A stretch of 64,000 bases of DNA from DTFZ01 sp050260375 (GCA_050260375.1 JBLNCA010000037.1:1-64000); one strand, 5' to 3'; positions 9,324 through 17,606 are shown, counted from the first letter of the stretch. The notes: generated by a model not told the origin, from the sequence alone. A program made the numbers and translations.

Positions 9324-9993
9324 GAATCTTTGCAAGACATACGGCAGGGGAGAAACGTGCGTTCATGCGGTAAAGAACGTCTCGCTGAAGGTAAAGCAGG
9401 GAGGGTTCCTCGCGGTAATGGGGGCTTCCGGCTCAGGCAAGACGACGCTTATGAATATACTCGGGTGCCTTGACACGCAGACGGCGGGCGATTATTTCTT
9501 CAACAATACCGATGTAAGAAGGCTCTCGAAGGAAGGTAAGGTGCACCTGCGCAGCAAGTGCATAGGGTTTGTGTTTCAGTCGTTTTATCTGCTGCCTACG
9601 CTTACCGCAAGGCAGAACATTGAACTGCCGATGATATACTCCGGCGTACCGCCTAAGGAACGAAAGCGCAAGTCGGCCGAACTGCTGGAGATGACGGGGC
9701 TTGCCAACAGGGCGTCGCACATGCCGGGCGAACTCTCGGGAGGTCAGAGGCAGCGCGTCGCCATAGCGAGGGCGCTTGTCAATTCGCCCAGCCTTATACT
9801 CGCCGACGAGCCGACCGGAAATCTTGACAGCAAGACGGGCGACGATATCGTCGCGATGCTTAAGCGCTTAAACAGCATGGGGACGACCATTATACTGATA
9901 ACGCACGAAAAAGAGGTGGCGGCTCACGCAAAGGAGCTTATCGTGCTTAAAGACGGGCGTATAGTGGAGTATTCGGAGGGCAAATGCGACTGA
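9310..9993 (+). CDS. ABC transporter ATP-binding protein, MacB/LolD type
   Basis: A 227-residue ATPase with Walker A GASGSGKTT (about 37-45), a Q-loop in FVFQSFYLLP (about 89), signature LSGGQRQRVAIARAL (about 139), and Walker B LILADEPTGN (about 160) followed by the D- and H-loops (LITHEKE). The last residues overlap the permease start by 10 bases. The sequence type (MIEVKNLCKTYGRGE start, PTGNLDSKTG) is that of the lipoprotein/macrolide exporter subfamily. It energises the neighbouring permease. Confidence 0.93.
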   Translation: MIEVKNLCKTYGRGETCVHAVKNVSLKVKQGGFLAVMGASGSGKTTLMNILGCLDTQTAGDYFFNNTDVRRLSKEGKVHLRSKCIGFVFQSFYLLPTLTARQNIELPMIYSGVPPKERKRKSAELLEMTGLANRASHMPGELSGGQRQRVAIARALVNSPSLILADEPTGNLDSKTGDDIVAMLKRLNSMGTTIILITHEKEVAAHAKELIVLKDGRIVEYSEGKCD

Positions 9994-11153
9994 ATGATTA
10001 TGTGGGCATGGCGGTGCACCAGCTCAGCAAAAACCGGCTAAGGACCATACTTACAATATTGGGAATAATGATAGGCGTAGCGTCCATGATAACGGTAATA
10101 TCCGTGAGCAGCGGCGGCCAGAAGATGATAAACAACGAGCTGTTAAAGTTCGGAATAAACAGGGTATGGTTTTTCCCGAGCAATATGCAGGGCCCTAACG
10201 ATATGCTCGATATGGGAGACGTTGATCTGCTTGAAAGCATAAACGGAATACAGGACGTCGCGCCTTCTGCGTACGAAAAAGCGTACCTTATGTGCAACGA
10301 CAAGAAAATAGTGTCCGACGTAGTGGGGACGAACGAAGCGCTGTTTAAGATGGAGCAGATGACATACCTTGAGGGCAGAGGGCTCACGAAAAACGACGTA
10401 AGGTACGCAAGGCGCGTAGTCGTGCTCAGCGAGGAAGCAAAAGATACGCTGTTTAAAGACAGGAAAGCCGAAGGCGAAAAGGTCAGCATAAACGGCCAGA
10501 AGTTTACAGTGGTAGGCGTTGAGGACGAAGACCAGTCGATATACGCGTCGTTCTTTTCAGGTAAGTGCTACATGCCGATGACGACGTTTAAAAACATATT
10601 CGCGTCAAAGTATTTTGACGAAATATCCGTGACGGCTTCGAGCGCCGAAACGCTGGATTCCGTTATAGACACAAGCATTTCGCTGCTGCTGAAAAAATAC
10701 GGGGACGGGTCGCTGAAGATAATCAACCTGTCGCACGAAATCGCCAACGCGCAGAATATACTTAATATATTTCAAATCGTCGTAGGCGCCGTAGCGGCCG
10801 TCGCATTGCTTGTGGGAGGCATAGGCATAATGAACATAATGCTCGTCACGGTAAAAGAACGGACTCGCGAAATAGGCATACGAAAAGCTCTGGGAGCTGG
10901 AGAGCATCATATATTGGGGCAGTTTCTTTCGGAGGCGCTTTTTTATTCGATACTCGGCGGATTGCTTGGAGTAGGCATAGGCGTATTTCTTACGAGGATA
11001 TCGGGCAGCGTAATAGGCATAAAGGCGGAAGTGTCGGGCTCCGCGGCGTTTTTGAGCGTGCTTTTTTCGGCGAGCGTCGGCATAATATTCGGGCTTATTC
11101 CCGCTTATAAGGCTTCAAAGCTAGACCCGGTCGACGCGCTGAGGCACGAATAA
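9984..11153 (+). CDS. ABC transporter permease, MacB/FtsX type
   Basis: A 389-residue permease. The first membrane helix (about 19-41) is followed by a large extracytoplasmic MacB periplasmic core domain (about 42-265). Three helices and the FtsX domain then close the protein (VKERTREIGIRKALGA is the conserved coupling motif after helix 2). It completes the three-gene efflux operon with the adaptor and ATPase upstream. The mechanotransmission exporter mechanism is known for the family; the cargo is not evident from the sequence. The last residues PAYKASKLDPVDALRHE are canonical. Confidence 0.92.
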   Translation: MRLNDYVGMAVHQLSKNRLRTILTILGIMIGVASMITVISVSSGGQKMINNELLKFGINRVWFFPSNMQGPNDMLDMGDVDLLESINGIQDVAPSAYEKAYLMCNDKKIVSDVVGTNEALFKMEQMTYLEGRGLTKNDVRYARRVVVLSEEAKDTLFKDRKAEGEKVSINGQKFTVVGVEDEDQSIYASFFSGKCYMPMTTFKNIFASKYFDEISVTASSAETLDSVIDTSISLLLKKYGDGSLKIINLSHEIANAQNILNIFQIVVGAVAAVALLVGGIGIMNIMLVTVKERTREIGIRKALGAGEHHILGQFLSEALFYSILGGLLGVGIGVFLTRISGSVIGIKAEVSGSAAFLSVLFSASVGIIFGLIPAYKASKLDPVDALRHE

Positions 11154-11217
11154 GGCAAAGCTAAAGGAGGTAAATACTAACAATACGAGAAAATATAATA
11201 AATAAGCGTTTTGTCTA

Positions 11218-11246
11218 TTGACTTGTACGAACGTCTATATTAATAT
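11218..11246 (+). promoter_or_regulatory. sigma-A promoter of the riboswitch RNA
   Basis: TTGACT at 11218-11223 and TAATAT at 11241-11246 with exactly 17 bases between them. Transcription would begin near 11253, directly before the riboswitch aptamer. Confidence 0.75.
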
Positions 11247-11252
11247 ATAAAT

Positions 11253-11386
11253 ACATTGAGAAAATGGCTACCATCGCCGAAAGGCAATGGGCGCAAAGCA
11301 TGAAGTCTAAAGCCGTGAGCACTTGAATATATTCAGGCTAACGGTCATGACGGTTCGGCTGCCTCGTTTATAGGCGGCTTTTTTAT
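11253..11386 (+). ncRNA. c-di-GMP-I (GEMM) riboswitch with expression-platform terminator
   Basis: Hallmarks in order: GGCTACC (11266), the first hairpin CCATCGCC-GAAA-GGCAATGG with its GNRA loop (11271-11290), GCGCAAAGC (11291-11299), GTCTAA (11305-11310), a second hairpin (about 11320-11339), and a 3' block at 11347-11363 that aligns with the conserved ATGGC.GCC.GGTTGCC segment. The 3' strand of P1 (GGCTGCC) is also the 5' arm of a terminator (GCTGCCT at 11358-11364 pairing with AGGCGGC at 11372-11378, then six T). Ligand binding would therefore favour read-through, an ON switch. The assignment rests on alignment by eye. Confidence 0.72.
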
Positions 11387-11427
11387 TTGATGAATTTGCA
11401 AACAATAGCCTTTTCGGTAATATATAT

Positions 11428-11459
11428 GAAGCGGGGGAAACCCCGCTTCTGTATTTTTC
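11428..11459 (+). terminator. second terminator hairpin after the riboswitch
   Basis: Perfect 9-bp stem GAAGCGGGG-GAAA-CCCCGCTTC (11428-11449) followed by TGTATTTTT. The T run is interrupted, so it may be leaky. It lies between the riboswitch and the next gene. Confidence 0.7.
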
Positions 11460-11601
11460 TTGAGCCTTTTATTATTTCCCACAGCCTAAAAAATGGAATC
11501 ATACCGGCGGTAAAACGAATCGCGGTTTTGTGGCATTTTGTCTGTTTATATTGTATAATATTCGTCGAACAGACTTTTTTATATTATTGTTAGGGGGCTA
11601 T

Positions 11602-13167
11602 ATGAAAATTACATTCCTGGGTGCGGCAAAATGTGTTACAGGGTCGTGCACGCTTATTGAGACGGGCAAAAAGAAGCTGCTCGTGGACTGCGGAATGAGG
11701 CAGGGCAAAGACGCAAAAGAATACCCGCAGGGCGAGTTCGAGTTTGACCCGGCCCAGATCGATGTTGCGTTCCTGACGCACGCGCATATCGACCACTCGG
11801 GGATGATACCGCTTCTCGTTAAAAAGGGCTTTAAGGGGAAGGTATATTGCACGGACGCGACAGCAAGGCTTTGCTCGATAATGTTTCCGGACTCGGGATA
11901 TATACAGGAGATGGAGGCCGAGTGGGAAAACAGGAAGCGCAGGCGCGCGGGACGCGAGGAGATACAGCCGCTGTATTCGGTGGAAGACGCGGTAAATGCG
12001 ACAAAGAGCCTTGCGCCTGTGCATTATGGCCAAAAAGTTGACGCGGAAGAAGGAGTTACGGCGCGTTTTATTGACGCCGGGCATCTTTTGGGCTCGGCGT
12101 CAATTGAGCTGTTCATCGAGGAAGAAGGCATGCAAAAAAAGCTCGTTTTTTCGGGGGATATAGGCAACAAAGGGCGCCCGATAATAAACGACCCTGTTTA
12201 TTTGAACCAGGCTGATATAGTTTTCATGGAGAGCACATACGGTGACCGCCTGCATACGGAAACGGATACAAAGGAGATGTTTACCAGCGTATTAAAAAAG
12301 GCCATTAAGGCGGGCGGAAACATAATAATACCCTCATTCGCGGTAGGCAGGACGCAGGAGATACTTTACAGCATTTCGGTGATGCTTGAAGAGAAGAGCG
12401 TTCCGGGGCTGGAAAACATACCCGTTTACATAGACAGCCCGCTGGGCATAGCGGCAACAGAGATATTCGAAAACAGCGACAAGGGATATTATGACGAGGA
12501 AGCAAGGGCTTTTAAAGCGGAAGGGGTAAAGTTCTTCTCGTTTGACACGCTGAATATAGCCCAGACGGTTGACGAGTCGAAAGCCATCAATTTTAACGAC
12601 AGGCAGAAGATTATAATATCCTCAAGCGGCATGTGCGAGGCGGGAAGGATAAAACACCATTTAAAGCATAACCTCTGGAAGGAGGACGCTACGGTAATAT
12701 TTGTCGGATACCAGGCAGTAGGAACGCTGGGCAGGAGCATAATCGACGGCGCTAAAAAGGTGAAGATATACGGCGAGGAGATACAGATAAAAGCGTCGAT
12801 AGAATATATCGACGGGTTTTCGGGACACGCGGACAAAGCGGGCCTGCTCGAATGGATAGGGCATTTCCCGAAAAGCGTCGAGAAAGTGTTCGTTATGCAC
12901 GGCGAAGAAAAGGTCGCGTCGGATTTTGCGCAGGAGCTTGTCCGCCGCGGGTATAACGCTGCGGCGCCCGGCATATGCGACACGTTTGATACCGATACGT
13001 TGGAGAGCAAGACAGCAAGGGTTGTGGTCGAAGAGCCCGCTACGGATTATATTACACTCATTGAAGGCATAAGGCAGCGCATAGAGCGCAGGGGAGAGAA
13101 AGCGGAGCGCCTCGCACGCGAGCTGAAAGCACTGCTGGATAAATGGGATGCCGAGGAGACGGCATAA
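11602..13167 (+). CDS. beta-CASP metallo-beta-lactamase (CPSF/YSH1-like RNA-processing nuclease)
   Basis: A 521-residue MBL-fold protein. The HxHxDH zinc motif is in THAHIDHSG near residue 58, and further ligands are in the DAGHLLGSASIE and FSGDIG segments. The beta-CASP insert follows (SFAVGRTQE), and a C-terminal RMMBL-like region contains SGHADKAGL and VMHGEE. Family members are endo- or exoribonucleases; bacterial copies are usually annotated as RNA specificity factors. The start at 11602 follows TAGGGGGC and gives the canonical MKITFLGAAKCVTGS. A weak -10 TATAAT is at 11554-11559. The c-di-GMP riboswitch upstream may or may not reach this gene because of the hairpin at 11428-11459. Confidence 0.9.
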   Translation: MKITFLGAAKCVTGSCTLIETGKKKLLVDCGMRQGKDAKEYPQGEFEFDPAQIDVAFLTHAHIDHSGMIPLLVKKGFKGKVYCTDATARLCSIMFPDSGYIQEMEAEWENRKRRRAGREEIQPLYSVEDAVNATKSLAPVHYGQKVDAEEGVTARFIDAGHLLGSASIELFIEEEGMQKKLVFSGDIGNKGRPIINDPVYLNQADIVFMESTYGDRLHTETDTKEMFTSVLKKAIKAGGNIIIPSFAVGRTQEILYSISVMLEEKSVPGLENIPVYIDSPLGIAATEIFENSDKGYYDEEARAFKAEGVKFFSFDTLNIAQTVDESKAINFNDRQKIIISSSGMCEAGRIKHHLKHNLWKEDATVIFVGYQAVGTLGRSIIDGAKKVKIYGEEIQIKASIEYIDGFSGHADKAGLLEWIGHFPKSVEKVFVMHGEEKVASDFAQELVRRGYNAAAPGICDTFDTDTLESKTARVVVEEPATDYITLIEGIRQRIERRGEKAERLARELKALLDKWDAEETA

Positions 13168-13227
13168 CAGGCATATCGTGCCGCCGGAAAATTTCGAGGT
13201 TTTTTGCCAATACTTTGGAGTGAGCGT

Positions 13228-14631
13228 ATGACAAACATAAGTGCCGGGAGCCGCCTGCCGGGCGGACATGGCAGGGGCCGTATAGGCTCAAGGAGCCGCA
13301 GGCGAAGGGGCGCCCGGGCGTTCATAGCAAGAAATATCCGGTTGATAGCTTTGCTTTTTGTTTTGCTGATAGCGGGCGCTGTGTGCCTTATACTGTTTAC
13401 GGGCGGCGATGATAAAGAGACGGCGGCGGAGGCGGACATATCGGCTGCGCCAACGGCCATTGCGACGACCACGCCTGTTCCCACCGTAAATATCGACGAA
13501 TTCAGCGGCGAATACAATTACGAAGGCGTTGACGAAAGCATACTCGCGGGGCTCGCCGGCACGGATGAGAGCCTCTTTACCGAAGAAGAAGAGGAGTTCG
13601 TGGCAAGCGGCCCAAAGATAGGGATAACGCTGGGCAGCGTTGAGACCGAAAGCGACAGGCAGCTGCTCGGCAAAATGCAGGAAGCCTCGGGAGACGCTGT
13701 GAGGAAGGGGCTTGTATACGAAGTATATTGTTACGACGCAAAAGGAAGCTACACCCAGCAGCTGCAGGATGTAAGAAGCCTAATCAAAAACGAGGTGGAC
13801 GTTATAATAGTCGGCGCGACGGACGCCAAAAGCTTTAACATGATATTATATATGGCGTCCGAGGAGGGCATACCCGTTGTCGCTTATGACGCTCCGGTCG
13901 ATTCTGGATATGCGGCCAACGTCATTTCGGATCAGGCGTCGTGGGGTAAGGCGTACGGAGAATTTATCGCGCAGAACCTGCCGGCCGGCAAAGTCGCTCA
14001 AGTTTTGGGCAGCGAAACAAGCGGCGCCAGCCAGCAGCGCAAGGCCGCCATAGAAGGCGCGCTGTCCTCCAATGCAGGCATCAGCATGGTTGGCACATAT
14101 TATGCTTCGTGGAGCGGCAACGCGGCGAAGGAGAAGGTTAAAACACTAATTGAACAGAACGGTTCAATCGACGGCATAATCACCGAAGAGGGTATGGCGC
14201 AGGGCGTGCTCGAAGCTTTTATAGAGGCGCGCACGCTTCCGAAAGTAATGTGCGGCGATACGACGGCGGGCTTTATTAAACAGTGGTATGCGCTGAAAAA
14301 CGGCGGCATAGTTATTGCTTCGCCTGCGCAGAGCAATAATGGGCCAGAGTCCGAAATATTTGCGGCGCAGCCGGGAGAATTCATAGCCTGCGCGCAGCCC
14401 GCGCCGGCGCGTGCGGCAGCCGTGGCGTTTGAAATAGCGCGGCTGCTCGCGGAAGGAAGAACGCTTATATCCGAAGGCGTACAATATACATACCAGTCGG
14501 CAACGTTTATCACCGACGAGAACCTTGAGCAGTATTACGAGATGATAAAGAATATGCCCGACGATTATACGATAGGAGACCCTATAGACGCTGCCGCGGA
14601 GTCGCTTTTTAATCCCGCTCCGCAGCAATAA
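13228..14631 (+). CDS. membrane-anchored sugar-type periplasmic-binding protein
   Basis: A 467-residue protein whose C-terminal ~330 residues resemble the Peripla_BP_4/ribose-binding fold (KIGITLGSVETESD, a DVRSLIKNEVDVIIVGATD block, a repeated segment near AIEGALSSNAGI). The N-terminus is a basic, Arg/Gly-rich cytoplasmic stretch of about 30 residues. One strongly hydrophobic helix (about 38-58) and an Ala/Thr-rich acidic linker follow. No lipobox is present, so it is a signal anchor rather than a lipoprotein. ATG 13228 is preferred over the upstream TTG because GGAG lies 7 bases before it. No ABC transporter partner is adjacent; a sensory or orphan binding role is possible. Confidence 0.75.
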   Translation: MTNISAGSRLPGGHGRGRIGSRSRRRRGARAFIARNIRLIALLFVLLIAGAVCLILFTGGDDKETAAEADISAAPTAIATTTPVPTVNIDEFSGEYNYEGVDESILAGLAGTDESLFTEEEEEFVASGPKIGITLGSVETESDRQLLGKMQEASGDAVRKGLVYEVYCYDAKGSYTQQLQDVRSLIKNEVDVIIVGATDAKSFNMILYMASEEGIPVVAYDAPVDSGYAANVISDQASWGKAYGEFIAQNLPAGKVAQVLGSETSGASQQRKAAIEGALSSNAGISMVGTYYASWSGNAAKEKVKTLIEQNGSIDGIITEEGMAQGVLEAFIEARTLPKVMCGDTTAGFIKQWYALKNGGIVIASPAQSNNGPESEIFAAQPGEFIACAQPAPARAAAVAFEIARLLAEGRTLISEGVQYTYQSATFITDENLEQYYEMIKNMPDDYTIGDPIDAAAESLFNPAPQQ

Positions 14632-14636
14632 ATATA

Positions 14637-14715
14637 CGGGGTCCCCAACAAGTTGTAAGACTTGTTGGGGTGATAATAACGGGGTCCCCGTCAAGCCATC
14701 GGGCTTGATGGGGTG
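14637..14715 (+). repeat. CGGGGTCCCC hairpin repeat, two copies
   Basis: Copies at 14637-14672 and 14680-14715, 43 bases apart, between two convergent genes. Stem arms covary: AACAAG/CTTGTT in the first copy and GTCAAG/CTTGAT in the second, with the CCCC/GGGG base conserved. Same family as the copies at 17667, 43258, 54354, 54396, 58581, 58623 and 58664. Confidence 0.85.
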
Positions 14716-14719
14716 TGTA

Positions 14720-15220
14720 TCATATTTCCACCTCGGTGGGGTCGTCTATATCGAGCCGCAGCTTCCAGCAATCCGGATCGAAATCATCCGTTATGCTTTC
14801 TATAGGCATTTTAACGTACTTGGCTTTCGCTGTTACGGCTACCTGCCCGTCAGGCAGGTATATCTCGCCTTCGCCTTCGAACAGCAGCCTTAATTCTCTT
14901 GTTATCCTTCCAACCGCCTTAAGCTGCACTCCGTAAGGCAGCGGCTTTCTGTAGGACAGCGAGAGCTCTACCGTAACGCCCCAGATATCCGGGTTTCCTA
15001 TCTGCACCACTCTGCCTATCGTTTCGTCGAGTATGCATGCGGCTATTCCGCCGTGCACGCGGTAAGGATAGCTCTGGTGAAGCCTGTGCGGAGTAAAAAT
15101 AGCTACTATTTCCCTTTCGTCCGTTTCAAAAAACGAGGCTTTAAGCCCTTTGTCGTTTTCAACGCCGCATACGAAACACTCGGTGGCGTTTGGCTGTTTT
15201 GCAGTAATGTTTTTCTTCAT
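14720..15220 (-). CDS. PaaI/YbgC-like hotdog thioesterase
   Basis: A 166-residue single hotdog-fold protein of the 4HBT/PaaI type. The conserved central helix region reads RVHGGIAACILDETIGR (about 55-71), where the HGG and DE are typical of acyl-CoA thioesterases. The N-terminal CFVCG segment is seen in a subset of this family. It probably hydrolyses an acyl- or aryl-CoA thioester in the cytoplasm; the substrate cannot be told. Monocistronic, reading away from the C39-like gene. GAGG lies upstream of the ATG. Confidence 0.83.
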   Translation of the reverse strand: MKKNITAKQPNATECFVCGVENDKGLKASFFETDEREIVAIFTPHRLHQSYPYRVHGGIAACILDETIGRVVQIGNPDIWGVTVELSLSYRKPLPYGVQLKAVGRITRELRLLFEGEGEIYLPDGQVAVTAKAKYVKMPIESITDDFDPDCWKLRLDIDDPTEVEI

Positions 15221-15429
15221 TGCGTACCTCTAAAAAAACATGATAACGGTTAAGATTATAACATATTTTCCAGCCCTATTATATCGGCGCTGCCAAAAAG
15301 ACGGGTGCTGATAAAGCGCGGGTGATTATAATATGCTGATTTTAGCTGTATATTGCCAGAAAACCAATGTTTTTTGCTCTGATGTAATATGATATAATAA
15401 GCTTTAAAACATATACACCGGAGACATAA

Positions 15430-16041
15430 ATGATAAAGACGGTTGATTTAGAGGCGATAAGCATAATAGAAAACGGCTTTAGGCATTACGGAGCCGACCA
15501 GTATTGGTTTAAAAATAAACTTCACGGCATGTCGGGCTGCGGGCCGACTACGGCGGCGCTGATAACGATGTATATGGCGGTTACTTTTCCGCAGTGCGCT
15601 GCGCTCTATCCGTACGGACAGCCGGTGAAAAAAGACGACTTTGTACAGCATATGACTGAAGTGAGGGAATACGTTAAGCCGGGCGCTATGGGGCTTACGG
15701 ACGCAACGTATTTTGCGCAGAGCACAGCCGAATTTGCAGAAACCAAGGGCGTCGAATTAAAGTTTGAAATACTTTCCCGCAGCATTAGCCATATTGAGGC
15801 GTTTAATCGTATAAAACAAGCGATTGATATTAGGCTGCTGCCTGCGCTGCTGATACTGCGCAATCCCGTTAAGGAGCTTGACGACTTTACATGGCACTGG
15901 ATGGCGGTAACCGGATATGACGACGGGGAGGAATTAATATTTGTTTCAACGTATTCAAAAGAATACGAGCTTAATTTTGAGAGCGTATGGATACAGTACA
16001 AGCCTTATGAGGCTGATATAGTGATATTCTATCCTCAATAA
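15430..16041 (+). CDS. C39-like papain-fold cysteine peptidase domain protein
   Basis: A 203-residue protein without signal peptide. The GCGPTTAALI segment (about 37-46) supplies a probable catalytic cysteine, and WHWMAVTGYD (about 157-166) supplies the histidine and a following acidic residue, the arrangement of Peptidase_C39_2 domains. Such domains are often bacteriocin-processing or cell-surface peptidases; this one appears cytoplasmic and stands alone. A TATAAT box is at 15393-15398 with only a poor -35 (TTTTTT) upstream, and CCGGAG lies 7 bases before the ATG. Confidence 0.65.
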   Translation: MIKTVDLEAISIIENGFRHYGADQYWFKNKLHGMSGCGPTTAALITMYMAVTFPQCAALYPYGQPVKKDDFVQHMTEVREYVKPGAMGLTDATYFAQSTAEFAETKGVELKFEILSRSISHIEAFNRIKQAIDIRLLPALLILRNPVKELDDFTWHWMAVTGYDDGEELIFVSTYSKEYELNFESVWIQYKPYEADIVIFYPQ

Positions 16042-16090
16042 CTGCATTCAACTAAATATATATTTCCAGACAAAATGTTTGATTAATTTC

Positions 16091-16119
16091 TTGACTATAT
16101 TGCCGTTATGAGATAGAAT
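16091..16119 (+). promoter_or_regulatory. tRNA operon promoter
   Basis: TTGACT at 16091-16096, a 17-base spacer, TAGAAT at 16114-16119, 18 bases before the first tRNA. Confidence 0.75.
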
Positions 16120-16137
16120 AACTCTTGCACTAATCGT

Positions 16138-16214
<77 letters not shown>

Positions 16215-16258
16215 ATTAGCCGAGGCCCGATTGGAGAGATTCAGTCGGGTTTCTGCGT

Positions 16259-16335
16259 GGCGGCGTAGCTCAGCTGGCCAGAGCATTCGGTTCATACCCG
16301 GAGTGTCACCTGTTCGAATCAGGTCGCCGCTACCA
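16259..16335 (+). tRNA. elongator tRNA-Met (CAT)
   Basis: A 77-base cloverleaf with encoded CCA, acceptor GGCGGCG/CGCCGCT (G1-U72 wobble), D-loop TAGCTCAGCTGGCCAGAGC, anticodon loop TTCATAC and T-loop GTTCGAATC. The sequence resembles Bacillus elongator tRNA-Met rather than tRNA-Ile with a modified CAT, though that is by memory of consensus. Confidence 0.93.
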
Positions 16336-16340
16336 ACGAT

Positions 16341-16365
16341 AAGCCCTAAAAAGAGGGCTTTTTTT
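16341..16365 (+). terminator. tRNA operon terminator
   Basis: AAGCCCT (16341-16347) pairs with AGGGCTT (16354-16360), followed by a T run. Confidence 0.88.
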
Positions 16366-16393
16366 GTTGCAGGAAGCATAACTTTTCCAAATT

Positions 16394-16443
16394 GAAAGGT
16401 TATGGTTCCATTTTCGAAAGGAAAAGATATGGTTCCACAACAG
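16394..16443. repeat. TATGGTTCCA motif, left pair
   Basis: GAAAGGTTATGGTTCCATTTTCG (in 16394-16416) and GAAAAGATATGGTTCCACAAC (from 16421) share GAAAnG(T/A)TATGGTTCCA. A second pair lies at 17255-17348 on the other side of the AT-rich gene. Confidence 0.65.
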
Positions 16444-16467
16444 CGCCTGCAAAAATAGCTTTTCAAC

Positions 16468-17103
16468 TTACTCAATGTTTTGATATCTGTTGATTATTCG
16501 CTTTCCATCGTCATCTACATATTGCTTCAATTCTTTAAGCCAATCAGTTTGAGAAAACACCATACCCAAGCCAGTAAATATCTTTTTGGCCAAATCAAGA
16601 GTATGAGAGAAAAAAGGGACACCTCGCAAAAATAAAAAGTTAGTATCTGTAATTTTAAGTTTCATATATATTTTTTTCAACTCATCTAATTGTTCTAAGG
16701 CGTCCTTAAATAAACCAACGATACAAAGAGCACCAGCATAATCGTATCTCATTTCTGGAATTCTTGGATACTGATTAAAACCTGAGATTTTATGCAATTC
16801 AAGAGCTTTATTAAAAGCGTCTTTCCCTTTTTGAATTTCATTTGAAAGTATTGCGGATTGAGTGACATTGTACCAACTCAACACATCGTTTTTTAATGAA
16901 GCCAACTCTTCAAATAATAACAAAGAGTCCTTATATTTACCTTTGCGAAAATATGATAACGCACTTCTTAATTTTGCCGCTGAAGCGATGTCCAGATTTT
17001 CATCATTAATAAGAGACTGGGCTTTTTCTATTACTTCACCATAGTTTCTGTTATCATATAGTATATTTATTTCTTCTAAAATAGCTTTTGAATCGTGTTC
17101 CAT
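16468..17103 (-). CDS. TPR-like helical repeat protein, AT-rich
   Basis: A 211-residue all-helical protein with tetratricopeptide-like pairs (for example YFRKGKYKDSLLLFEELASL near 50-70, ALCIVGLFKDALEQLDELKK near 125-145). No signal peptide or membrane segment. Codon use is strongly AT-rich compared with the GC-rich codons of its neighbours, so it looks recently acquired. It sits directly behind the tRNA-Met pair, between two pairs of TATGGTTCCA motifs. Function unknown; TPR proteins of this size occur beside toxin, phage and regulatory loci, but no partner gene is visible. GGGGGA precedes the ATG. Confidence 0.8.
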   Translation of the reverse strand: MEHDSKAILEEINILYDNRNYGEVIEKAQSLINDENLDIASAAKLRSALSYFRKGKYKDSLLLFEELASLKNDVLSWYNVTQSAILSNEIQKGKDAFNKALELHKISGFNQYPRIPEMRYDYAGALCIVGLFKDALEQLDELKKIYMKLKITDTNFLFLRGVPFFSHTLDLAKKIFTGLGMVFSQTDWLKELKQYVDDDGKRIINRYQNIE

Positions 17104-17254
17104 TGTCTATCCCCCTTTGAAATGATAATTTTACAATTCATTCTATTTTTTTTAAACAATAAATCAATACCAAATAAGAAACCGGTTTGGCAATATTTTT
17201 TATAACGGATTGCCACGATTCTCAATGAAAATTTATGCTTCAAAAAATGGCCTC

Positions 17255-17348
17255 TGGGAAAATATATGGTTCCATCAGCGAATTTCGGGGTAAGACAAAA
17301 CTCTTCAAAAATGAGGGATTTTATGAAAAGTTATGGTTCCATCGACAG
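17255..17348. repeat. TATGGTTCCA motif, right pair
   Basis: GGGAAAATATATGGTTCCATCAGCG (about 17256-17280) and GAAAAGTTATGGTTCCATCGAC (about 17325-17346), same orientation as the left pair at 16394-16443. AT-rich spacer sequence without coding potential lies between and before them. Confidence 0.65.
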
Positions 17349-17362
17349 AAAATTTATGAGTT

Positions 17363-17530
17363 CTGCCACAGCTTTCGCCGGAAGCAGTTGCCCGCGTTGT
17401 GCAAAAAACGCTTTGGGCGAGGCGCCCGCAGTATGTGTATAATATAAACCGCAACCCGCTGCTTTTGCTGCTTAACGCTTTGCCCGCCCGTATTCAGACG
17501 GCGATTATCCGCAATGTGCTGAAACCGTAG
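17363..17530 (+). pseudogene. C-terminal remnant of a short-chain dehydrogenase (SDR)
   Basis: Frame 17363-17530 encodes 55 residues starting LPQLSPEAVARVV and ending in ARIQTAIIRNVLKP then TAG. This is the typical SDR C-terminus (SPE.VA..I...L..R.P...Y..... PLL..L..LP.R). An in-frame TGA at 17357-17359 precedes it and no N-terminal part is present. Base composition switches from AT-rich to GC-rich at about 17360, which fits truncation by the AT-rich insertion. Confidence 0.6.
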
Positions 17531-17606
17531 CTGTCGCACCTCCGTCAGACTGATAAACGGGCTTTCATCAAGAAAAGCGGCTCATATTAAATAGTTATAA
17601 CTCGGC

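Noticed and set aside
11387..11593. 68-residue plus-strand frame after the riboswitch
   Set aside because: No Shine-Dalgarno before its ATG, it runs through the perfect hairpin at 11428-11449, and its composition is not protein-like.
17235..17447. 70-residue plus-strand frame over the motif region
   Set aside because: It spans the AT-rich spacer with repeats and then reads the SDR remnant in the wrong frame; no ribosome-binding site.
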